DNA of 64,000 nucleotides from Actinomadura barringtoniae (GTDB taxonomy: Bacteria; Actinomycetota; Actinomycetes; Streptosporangiales; Streptosporangiaceae): contig NZ_JAGEOJ010000015.1 of the NCBI RefSeq assembly GCF_017573505.1, positions 275,400 through 339,399 on the forward strand, in the 5' to 3' direction. The notes under the pieces were generated by a model. That model searched no databases, was not told where the DNA came from, and saw only the letters and a program-made list of their open reading frames with translations. The first letter of the stretch is position 1, and every line of letters starts with the position of its first letter. The position numbers and the translations under genes were made by a program. This document shows positions 53,268 to 64,000 of the stretch, piece by piece.

Positions 53268-54248
53268 CTACTCGTGGCCCAGGATCGGGTGCGGCCGGTA
53301 GGGCGCTTCGAGCCGTTCGATGTCCTTCTCGTCGAGCTCCAGGTCCGCCGCCGCGAGGGCGTCCTCGACGTGCCGCAGCTTGGTCGCGCCGATGATGGGC
53401 GCCGACACCGCGGGCTTGCTCAGCACCCACGCGAGCGAGACCTGCGCGGCGGGAACGTCCCGTTCGGCGGCGATCTCCTTCACGACGTCCACCACGTCGA
53501 AGTCGGCGTCCTCGTACAGCACGTCGGCGAACGCGTCGGTCTCCGAACGGACCGTGTTGCGCACGCCGCCGCGCTCGCGGTTGCCCGCCAACAGCCCGCG
53601 CGCCAGCGGGCTCCACGGGATGAGGCCCACGCCCTGGTCGAGGCAGAGCGGGATCATCTCGCGCTCCTCCTCGCGGTAGACCAGGTTGTAGTAGTTCTGC
53701 ATGGTGGCGAAGCGCGTCCAGCCCTCGGCGTCGGCGATGTGCTGGGCCTTGGCGAACTGCCAGGCGAACATGCTCGACGCGCCGATGTAGCGGGCCTTGC
53801 CCGCCTTCACCACGTCGTGCAGGGCCTCCATGGTCTCCTCGATGGGCGTCTCGTAGTCCCACCGGTGAATCTGGTAGACGTCCACGTAGTCGGTCCCGAG
53901 GCGCTTCAGCGAGGCGTCGATGCCCGCCATGATGTGCTTGCGCGAGAGGCCCGAGTCGTTCGGCCCATCGCTCATCGGGAAGTAGACCTTCGTCGCCAGC
54001 ACGTAGTCGTCACGGCTGTTGAAGAACTTCGGCAGCAGCCGCCCGGTGATGCGCTCGGACTCGCCCAGCGAGTACATGTCGGCGGTGTCGAAGAACGTCA
54101 CGCCGCCCTCGACGGCCCGCCGCACGATCGGCTCGGCGTCCTCTTCGGGCAGGAACCACTTGCGCTGGGCGGGGTCGCCGTAGCTCATCATGCCCAGGCA
54201 GATGCGGGAGACCTTCGTGCCCGTCGTCCCCAACCGAGTCTGTTCCAC
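53268..54248 (-). CDS. Aldo/keto reductase
   Basis: The 326-residue NADPH-dependent oxidoreductase has the catalytic tetrad: Asp54 and Tyr59 in FFDTADMYSLGESE, Lys87 in VLATKVYF, and His128 in DVYQIHRWD. NADP-binding IGATKLRHVEDALAA follows near the end. The substrate (an aldehyde or ketone) is not known. The GTG at 54248 has GAGAGGAG upstream and gives the family start EQTRLGTTGTKVSRICLG. It is divergent from an Lrp regulator, which probably controls it. Confidence 0.9.
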   Translation of the reverse strand: MEQTRLGTTGTKVSRICLGMMSYGDPAQRKWFLPEEDAEPIVRRAVEGGVTFFDTADMYSLGESERITGRLLPKFFNSRDDYVLATKVYFPMSDGPNDSGLSRKHIMAGIDASLKRLGTDYVDVYQIHRWDYETPIEETMEALHDVVKAGKARYIGASSMFAWQFAKAQHIADAEGWTRFATMQNYYNLVYREEEREMIPLCLDQGVGLIPWSPLARGLLAGNRERGGVRNTVRSETDAFADVLYEDADFDVVDVVKEIAAERDVPAAQVSLAWVLSKPAVSAPIIGATKLRHVEDALAAADLELDEKDIERLEAPYRPHPILGHE

Positions 54249-54278
54249 ACGATCTCCTCTCAGGGTTCCCCTGGCCGG

Positions 54279-54295
54279 CCGGGCCGTACGCCCGG
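54279..54295. promoter_or_regulatory. Inverted repeat in Lrp/aldo-keto reductase intergenic region
   Basis: ccgggc and gcccgg flank cgtac in the 90-bp gap between the divergent genes. An Lrp-family dimer could bind here; this is inferred from position only. Confidence 0.4.
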
Positions 54296-54338
54296 AAAAG
54301 CCATGGCCGTATTGTCGGTCGCTTCGTAGTTTGGAGGA

Positions 54339-54818
54339 ATGGCGAATCGCAAGGGCCGAGCAGGTCAGGCCTTCGAATCCAAACCGCCCGACTCCGTCGA
54401 TCTTCGCATCCTCACCGAACTGCAGCGCAACGCCAGGGTCTCGCTGGCCGAGCTGGGCCGCCGCGTCTCGCTGTCGGCCCCCGCCGTGGCCGAACGCGTC
54501 CAGCGCCTTGAGGAGTCCGGCGTCATCACCGGCTACCACGCGTCCGTCGACCCGCGCGCGCTCGGCTTCCCGATCAGCGTCCTGGTCCGCGTACGACCGG
54601 CTCTGCGCGAGCTGGCCCGCATCCCCAAGATCGCCGACGAGATCCCGCAGATCGTGGAGTGCCACCGCATCACCGGCGACGACTGCTTCTACTTCGTGGC
54701 CCACCTGCGCCGCATCGAGGAGCTGGAGCCGATCCTCGACCGCTTCACCCCGTACGCCCGTACGACGACGTCGATCCTGCAGTCGGCCCCGGTCCCCCGC
54801 CGGCCGCTCCCCCTTTGA
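54339..54818 (+). CDS. Lrp/AsnC family transcriptional regulator
   Basis: The 159-residue protein has an N-terminal helix-turn-helix (ILTELQRNARVSLAELGRRV, then SAPAVAERVQRLEESGVI) and the AsnC effector-binding domain with VECHRITGDDCFYFVAHLR. Such proteins sense amino acids or related metabolites. The first 20 residues are a basic extension. GGAGG lies only one base before the ATG at 54339, too close to work well; a -10-like TAGTTT at 54327-54332 would put the transcript start at the ATG, so a leaderless message is possible. Confidence 0.9.
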   Translation: MANRKGRAGQAFESKPPDSVDLRILTELQRNARVSLAELGRRVSLSAPAVAERVQRLEESGVITGYHASVDPRALGFPISVLVRVRPALRELARIPKIADEIPQIVECHRITGDDCFYFVAHLRRIEELEPILDRFTPYARTTTSILQSAPVPRRPLPL

Positions 54819-54829
54819 GAACGCCAAAG

Positions 54830-54849
54830 GCCGCCCCCAGGGGCGGCCC
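54830..54849. terminator. Bidirectional terminator between Lrp gene and small secreted protein gene
   Basis: ggccgcccc and ggggcggcc form nine pairs around two bases (in practice 8 bp with a four-base loop). It lies 12 bases after one stop and 7 before the other, convergent one. Confidence 0.8.
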
Positions 54850-54855
54850 TGTCCG

Positions 54856-55098
54856 TCACTGCACTGCTGTGAAGCACTCGACCTCGGCACGCCGTTCGGT
54901 GATCCCGAGGCGGACTTCCTTCTGGACGCACTGCTTCTGCTCGGCGTTGAGCTTCAGCTCGCCGCAGACCTTGACCCCCGAGTAGGTGCGGCAGTCGGTC
55001 TGCTTGGCGGGTTGCTTGGCCGCCTGCGCGGGCGCCGCGGCCACCGCGCCGAACACCGTCACCACTCCCAGCAGGCCCGCTGCGATCGCCTTGTTCAT
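54856..55098 (-). CDS. Small secreted four-cysteine protein
   Basis: The 80-residue product has a signal peptide (MNKAIAAGLLGVVTVFGAVA, cleavage near AQA-AK) and a mature part of about 53 residues with four cysteines (CRTYSG, VCGEL, QCVQK, ECFTA). Two disulphides would make a compact fold. No family was recognised. It is convergent with the Lrp gene and divergent from the protease at 55306; a small inhibitor or surface peptide is possible but unproven. Confidence 0.68.
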   Translation of the reverse strand: MNKAIAAGLLGVVTVFGAVAAAPAQAAKQPAKQTDCRTYSGVKVCGELKLNAEQKQCVQKEVRLGITERRAEVECFTAVQ

Positions 55099-55305
55099 GT
55101 GCGTCCCCCCTGTTCACTACCGCCTCGAACGTTAGCGAGCCTCCTACCCACTCCAGGCCGTGTAGTCGCAAAAGTGGAGCAAAAGGTACAAATCACACCC
55201 CTGCGACCCAGGGCACATAAGCCGCGAACCGGTTGCAGAGCATGATCAACAACTGTCACGATCTTTCCGCTCAATGGCTCCCCCCTTTTCAGGAGAAACC
55301 AAAGA

Positions 55306-56175
55306 ATGCGGAAGTCGACCCGCACCCTCACCCTTCGCGCCACCGGCGCCGTCGCCGGCGTGGCCGTCCTGGCCACCGCGGCCGTGGCGGCCTCCGGCAC
55401 CCTCTTCGACCGCGAGGTCACCACCCAGAAGGTCGCCGCGACCGTCTCGCCGAAGATCGTCGGCGGGCAGCCCGCCGATCAGCCCTACCCGTTCGCGGTC
55501 TCGATGCAGATCGACAAGAACGGCGACCCGAACTGGCACACCTGCGCCGGCTCGCTCATCACCCACCAGTGGGTGGTGACCGCCGCCCACTGCGTCGTGG
55601 ACGAGAACAACAAGCCCAAGGACCCGGCGCTCTACCACGTGCGCCTGGGCACCAACGACCGCTACCAGGGAGGCACCACCGCGAACATCGCCAAGATCGT
55701 GGTCTTCCCGACCTACGACGGCAACGCCAAGCCCGACCCCGCCAAGGTCTACGGCGACCTCGCGGTCTTCAAGCTCGACAAGGCCGTCCCCGTCGCCCCG
55801 ATCCGCATCGCCCCGGCGAGCCCCGCGGTCGGCACCAAGGTCCGCGCCATCGGCTGGGGCCGTACGACCTCCGACAACACCGGCCCCCTGCCGACCGAGA
55901 TCCGCCAGCTCGACACCACGATCCTGGCCCCCTCCCAGTGCTACGGAGGCGACTACGGCATCGGCAAGGGCGACCTCTGCTTCGACACCCCGGGCCCGAA
56001 CGGCACCTGCGGCGGCGACTCCGGCGGCCCCCTGATCCGCAAGGTCGGCCGCGAGTGGCAGCTCATCGCCGCCAACAGCCGCGGCATGTCCGACGCCTGC
56101 GGCGACGGCCTCGACGTCAACACCGACGTCTCGTTCCACAGCAAGTGGATCAAGCAGCAGATCATCGCCGGCTGA
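55306..56175 (+). CDS. Secreted trypsin-fold serine protease (S1 family)
   Basis: The 289-residue preproenzyme has a signal peptide (about 1-30), a short propeptide and the activation site before IVGG at 51-54. The catalytic triad is His95 in VTAAHC, Asp151 in GDLAVFKL and Ser239 in CGGDSGGP; six cysteines could form three disulphides. The residue at the base of the S1 pocket, six before the Ser, is Gly233 instead of the Asp of trypsin. Cleavage after Arg/Lys is therefore unlikely and a chymotrypsin- or elastase-like preference is more plausible. Confidence 0.9.
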   Translation: MRKSTRTLTLRATGAVAGVAVLATAAVAASGTLFDREVTTQKVAATVSPKIVGGQPADQPYPFAVSMQIDKNGDPNWHTCAGSLITHQWVVTAAHCVVDENNKPKDPALYHVRLGTNDRYQGGTTANIAKIVVFPTYDGNAKPDPAKVYGDLAVFKLDKAVPVAPIRIAPASPAVGTKVRAIGWGRTTSDNTGPLPTEIRQLDTTILAPSQCYGGDYGIGKGDLCFDTPGPNGTCGGDSGGPLIRKVGREWQLIAANSRGMSDACGDGLDVNTDVSFHSKWIKQQIIAG

Positions 56176-56184
56176 CCGAACCCC

Positions 56185-56214
56185 AACGGCCCGTCCACTC
56201 CCGGACGGGCCGTT
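56185..56214 (+). terminator. Terminator after the serine protease gene
   Basis: aacggcccgtcc and ggacgggccgtt form a perfect 12-bp stem with a six-base loop, 9 bases after the stop. Confidence 0.85.
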
Positions 56215-56293
56215 GTGCGTTCTGCGGAGACGCTCGCGAGACGGCCGGGCGCAAGTATGATCCCCCGCAGTCGATCAGCGAGGATGGTGGGAC

Positions 56294-56743
56294 ATGCGTT
56301 CCAGCCGCGCGGCAGGCCTCGTGGGTCTGGCGGCCACCACGACGCTCCTGGGCGCCTCCCCGGCCCACGCCGACCCCAGGCCGCACGCCACCCCCCGGCC
56401 GCACGCCGAGCACGGCCGCTGGATCAACATCGGGCACGACTCGCACAGCCCCACGATCAGCTGGCGCCCCCGCGCGGTCTTCAAGTCCCGCTCCCGCGTC
56501 CTGCAGCTGGTCTACCGCTGCTGGGACGGCGGCGACCGCACCCGCATCCAGGTGGTCATCTCCCGCAAGTTCGCGGCGGGCTACAGCAAGGAGAAGGCCC
56601 ACATGGGCCTGCTCCCCTGCGGCCGCGGCACGGTGCGCCGCCTCACCTACACCGGCGCCAAGAAGGGCGCCCACTACCAGATCGGCCTCTTCCTGAGAGG
56701 CCACCGCCACACCATCGAGTACTGGGTCCAGAACGAGCTCTGA
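56294..56743 (+). CDS. Secreted basic protein, function unknown
   Basis: The 149-residue product has a signal peptide (about residues 1-26, ending PAHADP), then a His/Pro-rich linker and a compact basic domain with ISWRPRAVFKSRSRVLQLVY, a Cys in YRCWDGGD and a second in LLPCGRG, and RHTIEYWVQNEL at the end. The two cysteines may pair. ATG 56294 has GTGGGA upstream. It converges with the pentapeptide gene with two bases between stops. Confidence 0.7.
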   Translation: MRSSRAAGLVGLAATTTLLGASPAHADPRPHATPRPHAEHGRWINIGHDSHSPTISWRPRAVFKSRSRVLQLVYRCWDGGDRTRIQVVISRKFAAGYSKEKAHMGLLPCGRGTVRRLTYTGAKKGAHYQIGLFLRGHRHTIEYWVQNEL

Positions 56744-56745
56744 CC

Positions 56746-57981
56746 TCAGAACCGAGTCTTCCCATCCGTCCGCGCAACCTTCCGCACGACCGCCGGATCG
56801 AGGCCCTCTACCTCCCTGAGGTCAGTGCCACGAAGATCGGCGTCCACCAGCCACTTGCCGACGTCGACGCGCGGGCAGTCGCTGTCATCCGCGTCGGTGA
56901 GCACGGCTCCATACAGTCTCGCTCCGCGGAGGTCCGCGTTCGCCAAGCTCACGCCGCACAACGACGCGCCTTCGAGATTCACCCCTCGCAACCTCGCGGA
57001 AGTCAGGTCGGCATCGTCCAAGGTCGCATCCGTCAGGTTCGCTCCACGCAGATCGGCCTCTTCGAAGGAGGCCGATTCAAGGTCAGCACTCTCACCATCG
57101 AGCTTGCGCAGGTCCGCTCTCGCCAGATTCGCCGTAAAGGCGGATTTGAGGCGGGCTCCACGGAGATCCGCAGAGGCCAGATAGACACCGTCCAGGGACG
57201 CACCGGTCAGGTCGAGGCCGGCCCCGTCCAGGTTGTTCAGATCAATGATCTCCACGCCGTCGTCGGGTTCCGGGGGGTCCTGCAACACCGCGTATTGACC
57301 CACGAGCCGACCCAGCACAGTGAGCGCACCGAGCACGTCGGTAGCGACCATCGGCTTCCGGCTGCGGGCAGGCTGGCGTGTCTCCTGGCGGATGTGGCCG
57401 CGAACGAATGCCGCCAGAACCTCGACGATCGACTCGTGATCCCTACCCGAATCGGCGGCGAGCTTTTCCAGGGCGAAGATGCCACCGAGCCGCACGTCGG
57501 ACTTGGAGCTGCCGAGCTGCTCGATCGCTTTGGTGTAGCGGTCGGAGATCTGTGCCTCCTGGGTGGAGTGCAGTGTCAGGGCGGTGGCGATGAGGCTTCC
57601 GGCGGTGAAGATGACGCCCACGACCACGCCGATGCTGTTCACCGCCTGCATCCGGGTCTGCTGGCGCTGCGTGATCAGCTCCACGCGCTCCTTCGCGGGG
57701 ATCTCGGCGAGCTGCTCGGAACTGGGCGGGGGGAACTCAGGCAGGCCGGAATGCCGCAGTGTGAACCAGACCAGGGCCGCGAACGCCATCGCCACGAGGG
57801 CCGGGACGAGAAGCCATGGACCGGTCCTGGTGAACTGCTCCGGCATGAACCAGGGTGCGGGTCCTCCCCTTTCGACGAGGCCGAAGCTCACGACCGCGAC
57901 CACCACACCGACCAGGATGACTATCCACCAGCTGGGAAGGCGTCGGCGGGGGCGGCCGCCCCCTGATGGTTCGGTGGCCAT
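56746..57981 (-). CDS. Pentapeptide-repeat membrane protein
   Basis: The 411-residue protein has three membrane spans (about 19-37, 57-75, 115-137). A conserved juxtamembrane segment follows (RYTKAIEQLGSSKSDVRLGG, 149-168, then IFALEKLA), and then pentapeptide repeats from about 252 to 395 with the A(D/N)LxX pattern, such as ADLRGARLKS and ANLTDATLDD. The repeats should form a right-handed beta-helix. Some pentapeptide proteins mimic DNA and protect gyrase; here the membrane anchor makes that unlikely. ATG 57981 was chosen as the start before the first span. Confidence 0.83.
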   Translation of the reverse strand: MATEPSGGGRPRRRLPSWWIVILVGVVVAVVSFGLVERGGPAPWFMPEQFTRTGPWLLVPALVAMAFAALVWFTLRHSGLPEFPPPSSEQLAEIPAKERVELITQRQQTRMQAVNSIGVVVGVIFTAGSLIATALTLHSTQEAQISDRYTKAIEQLGSSKSDVRLGGIFALEKLAADSGRDHESIVEVLAAFVRGHIRQETRQPARSRKPMVATDVLGALTVLGRLVGQYAVLQDPPEPDDGVEIIDLNNLDGAGLDLTGASLDGVYLASADLRGARLKSAFTANLARADLRKLDGESADLESASFEEADLRGANLTDATLDDADLTSARLRGVNLEGASLCGVSLANADLRGARLYGAVLTDADDSDCPRVDVGKWLVDADLRGTDLREVEGLDPAVVRKVARTDGKTRF

Positions 57982-58052
57982 GAGTCGGCAGGCTATGACA
58001 GAGCGTGGCGAATGTGGCGAAGCTTGCCGGGTGAGGCCATGGCCCAAAACGG

Positions 58053-58088
58053 CAAGGGCCCCTCCCGATCAGATCGGAAGGGGCCTTG
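58053..58088 (-). terminator. Terminator after rpoC
   Basis: Arms of 17-18 bases (caagg..gatc and gatc..ccttg) pair with one bulge and one mismatch around a single-base loop centre. It lies about 58 bases after the rpoC stop on the minus strand. Confidence 0.75.
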
Positions 58089-58145
58089 TCGTGTCGTCAG
58101 TGTCCGCGAGTGGCCGGGTGCGCTGGGCACCCGGCTCCTCGGGAC

Positions 58146-62018
<3,873 letters not shown>

Positions 62019-62038
62019 TGTGTTTCCCCTTGAGTTGA

Positions 62039-64000
62039 TCAGACCTCTTCGACACTGCTCGGCTCGCGCCGGGACAGGTCGATACCGAGCTCTTCCGCCG
62101 CACGGAAGACGTCCTCATCGGTGTCGCGCATCTCGATGGACATGCCGTCGCTCGAGAGGACCTCGACGTTGAGGCACAGCGACTGCATTTCCTTGATGAG
62201 GACCTTGAAGGACTCCGGAATACCGGGCTCGGGAATGTTCTCGCCCTTGACGATGGCCTCGTAGACCTTCACGCGGCCGAGAACGTCGTCGGACTTGATG
62301 GTCAGCAGCTCCTGCAGAGCGTAGGCGGCGCCGTACGCCTCCAGTGCCCAGACCTCCATCTCACCGAAGCGCTGGCCGCCGAACTGGGCCTTACCGCCGA
62401 GCGGCTGCTGGGTGATCATGGAGTACGGACCGGTCGAACGAGCGTGGATCTTGTCGTCGACCAGGTGGAGCAGCTTCAGGATGTAGATGTAACCGACCGA
62501 GATCGGGTCCTTGTAGGGCTCGCCGGTACGGCCGTCGAACAGCCGCGCCTTACCGCCCGGCTCCACCATGCGGTTGCCGTCGCGGTTCGGCAGGGTGCTG
62601 GCGATCAGGCCGACGACGTCGTCCTCGCGGGCGCCGTCGAACACCGGGGTGGCCGTGTTGGTCCACGGCTCGGCCTGGTCCACGCCCAGGGTCTTGAGCT
62701 GACGCTTCCATTCGGCGTCGTCGCCCTCGACCTTCCAGCCGCGGCTGGCGACCCATCCGAGGTGGGTCTCCAGGACCTGTCCCACGTTCATACGACCGGG
62801 GACGCCGAGCGGGTTGAGGACGATGTCGACCGGGGTGCCGTCTTCGAGGAACGGCATGTCCTCGACCGGCAGCACCTTGGAGATGACGCCCTTGTTGCCG
62901 TGCCGGCCCGCGAGCTTGTCACCATCGGTGATCTTGCGCTTCTGAGCCACATAGACGCGGACCAGCTCGTTCACGCCCGGCGGGAGCTCGTCACCCTCAT
63001 CGCGCGAGAACACCCGGACCCCGATGACCTTGCCCTGCTCACCGTGCGGCACCTTCAGCGAGGTGTCACGCACCTCACGCGCCTTCTCACCGAAGATCGC
63101 CCGCAGCAGCCGCTCCTCGGGCGTCAGCTCGGTCTCACCCTTGGGCGTGACCTTGCCGACCAGGATGTCGCCGGGGACGACATCGGCGCCGATGCGGATG
63201 ATGCCACGCTCGTCCAGATCGGCCAGGACCTCCTCGGAGACGTTCGGGATGTCCCGCGTGATCTCCTCAGGCCCCAGCTTGGTGTCACGAGCATCGACCT
63301 CATGCTCCTCGATGTGAATCGAGGACAACACGTCATCCTGCACCAGACGCTGGCTCAAGATGATCGCGTCTTCGTAGTTGTGCCCCTCCCACGGCATGAA
63401 CGCCACCAGAAGGTTCTTACCCAGCGCCATCTCGCCCTGGTCGGTGCACGGACCGTCCGCGACGACCTGGCCGAACTCGACCCGCTGGCCCTCTTCGACG
63501 ATCGGCTTCTGGTTGAAGCACGTGCCCTGGTTGGACCGCTTGAACTTGGCGACCCGGTAGGTGGTCCGGGTGCCGTCGTCGTTCATCACGGTCACGTAGT
63601 CGGCGGACACCTCCTCGACGACGCCCGCCTTCTCGGCGGTGATGACGTCGCCGGCGTCGACCGCGGCGCGGTACTCCATGCCGGTGCCGACCAGCGGAGC
63701 CTCGGACCGCAGCAGCGGCACCGACTGGCGCTGCATGTTGGAGCCCATCAGCGCACGGTTGGCGTCGTCGTGCTCCAGGAACGGGATCATCGCCGTGGCG
63801 ACCGAGGTCATCTGCCGCGCCGAGACGTCCATGTACTGGACGTCGTTCGGGGCGACCAGCTCGACCTCGCCGCCCTTCTTGCGGATCAGGACCTTCTGCT
63901 CGACGAAGGTGCCGTCGTCGTTCAGCAGGGAGTTGGCCTGCGCGACGACGAAGCGGTCCTCTTCGTCGGCCGTCAGGTAGTCGATCTGCTCGCTGACCCG
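62039..64000 (-). CDS. rpoB: DNA-directed RNA polymerase subunit beta, C-terminal part (cut by window edge)
   Basis: About 653 residues of the C-terminal half are visible, from RVSEQIDYLTADEEDRF to the end. They include VAPNDVQYMDVSARQM, FMPWEGHNYEDAI, RHGNKGVISKVLPVEDMPF, FGGQRFGEMEVWALEAYGAA and the end SRREPSSVEEV. The rifampicin-binding region lies further upstream and cannot be read here. No second copy of rpoB is in the window. Confidence 0.98.
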   Translation of the reverse strand, partial: RVSEQIDYLTADEEDRFVVAQANSLLNDDGTFVEQKVLIRKKGGEVELVAPNDVQYMDVSARQMTSVATAMIPFLEHDDANRALMGSNMQRQSVPLLRSEAPLVGTGMEYRAAVDAGDVITAEKAGVVEEVSADYVTVMNDDGTRTTYRVAKFKRSNQGTCFNQKPIVEEGQRVEFGQVVADGPCTDQGEMALGKNLLVAFMPWEGHNYEDAIILSQRLVQDDVLSSIHIEEHEVDARDTKLGPEEITRDIPNVSEEVLADLDERGIIRIGADVVPGDILVGKVTPKGETELTPEERLLRAIFGEKAREVRDTSLKVPHGEQGKVIGVRVFSRDEGDELPPGVNELVRVYVAQKRKITDGDKLAGRHGNKGVISKVLPVEDMPFLEDGTPVDIVLNPLGVPGRMNVGQVLETHLGWVASRGWKVEGDDAEWKRQLKTLGVDQAEPWTNTATPVFDGAREDDVVGLIASTLPNRDGNRMVEPGGKARLFDGRTGEPYKDPISVGYIYILKLLHLVDDKIHARSTGPYSMITQQPLGGKAQFGGQRFGEMEVWALEAYGAAYALQELLTIKSDDVLGRVKVYEAIVKGENIPEPGIPESFKVLIKEMQSLCLNVEVLSSDGMSIEMRDTDEDVFRAAEELGIDLSRREPSSVEEV

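Overview
The window is a stretch of very GC-rich chromosome from an actinomycete. Gene content points to the Streptosporangiales, perhaps an Actinomadura or Thermomonosporaceae relative: a WhiJ-like regulator with DUF397 partners, a class F sortase, DUF6082 and DUF1707 proteins, long actinobacterial tails on S3, S9 and L17, and GTG starts throughout. That placement is an inference from gene families. No tRNA, rRNA, CRISPR array, transposase or phage gene was found.

The backbone, read leftward on the minus strand from 64000, is the transcription and translation supercluster: rpoB (cut by the window edge), rpoC, then after a 7.6 kb interruption rpsL-rpsG-fusA-tuf, the complete S10 operon (rpsJ to rpsQ), the spc operon (rplN to map), and after a second, 3.4 kb interruption infA-rpmJ-rpsM-rpsK-rpsD-rpoA-rplQ-truA. 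Further left come rplM-rpsI, glmM, glmS divergent from coaA, and acpS-nnr. Together these supply the core RNA polymerase subunits, most ribosomal proteins, two elongation factors, initiation factor 1, the SecY channel, adenylate kinase, methionine aminopeptidase and the entry to UDP-GlcNAc and CoA synthesis.

Accessory genes sit between these blocks. At 0.8-4.4 kb is a WhiJ/AbaA-type regulatory cluster: a degenerate class III cyclase homologue, an XRE-DUF5753 regulator, two DUF397 proteins and a DUF6082 membrane protein. Two ABC exporter loci lie at 4.4-6.3 kb and 11.2-14.8 kb; the second is four overlapping genes. A lipoprotein HNH nuclease and a glycine-periodic small protein lie at 16-17 kb. 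A CAP-domain protein and two tandem paralogues (disordered tail, one membrane span, conserved outer domain) lie at 20-24.5 kb. The map-infA gap holds a DNA-binding protein, a lipobox-bearing class F sortase with its neighbour, a phosphodiesterase and a DUF1707 protein. The rpoC-rpsL gap holds a Gln/Tyr/Pro-rich tail-anchored protein, an aldo/keto reductase with a divergent Lrp regulator, three secreted proteins including an S1 protease, and a pentapeptide-repeat membrane protein.

The least expected signal is in non-coding DNA. At the 3' ends of glmS, rplF and rpoA, the last codons and the stop are repeated just downstream, in two cases with only synonymous differences. rplW ends with its stop codon in the loop of a perfect hairpin. 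Several long inverted repeats mark operon ends, and three good sigma-70-type promoters can be placed (rplM, infA, rpsL).
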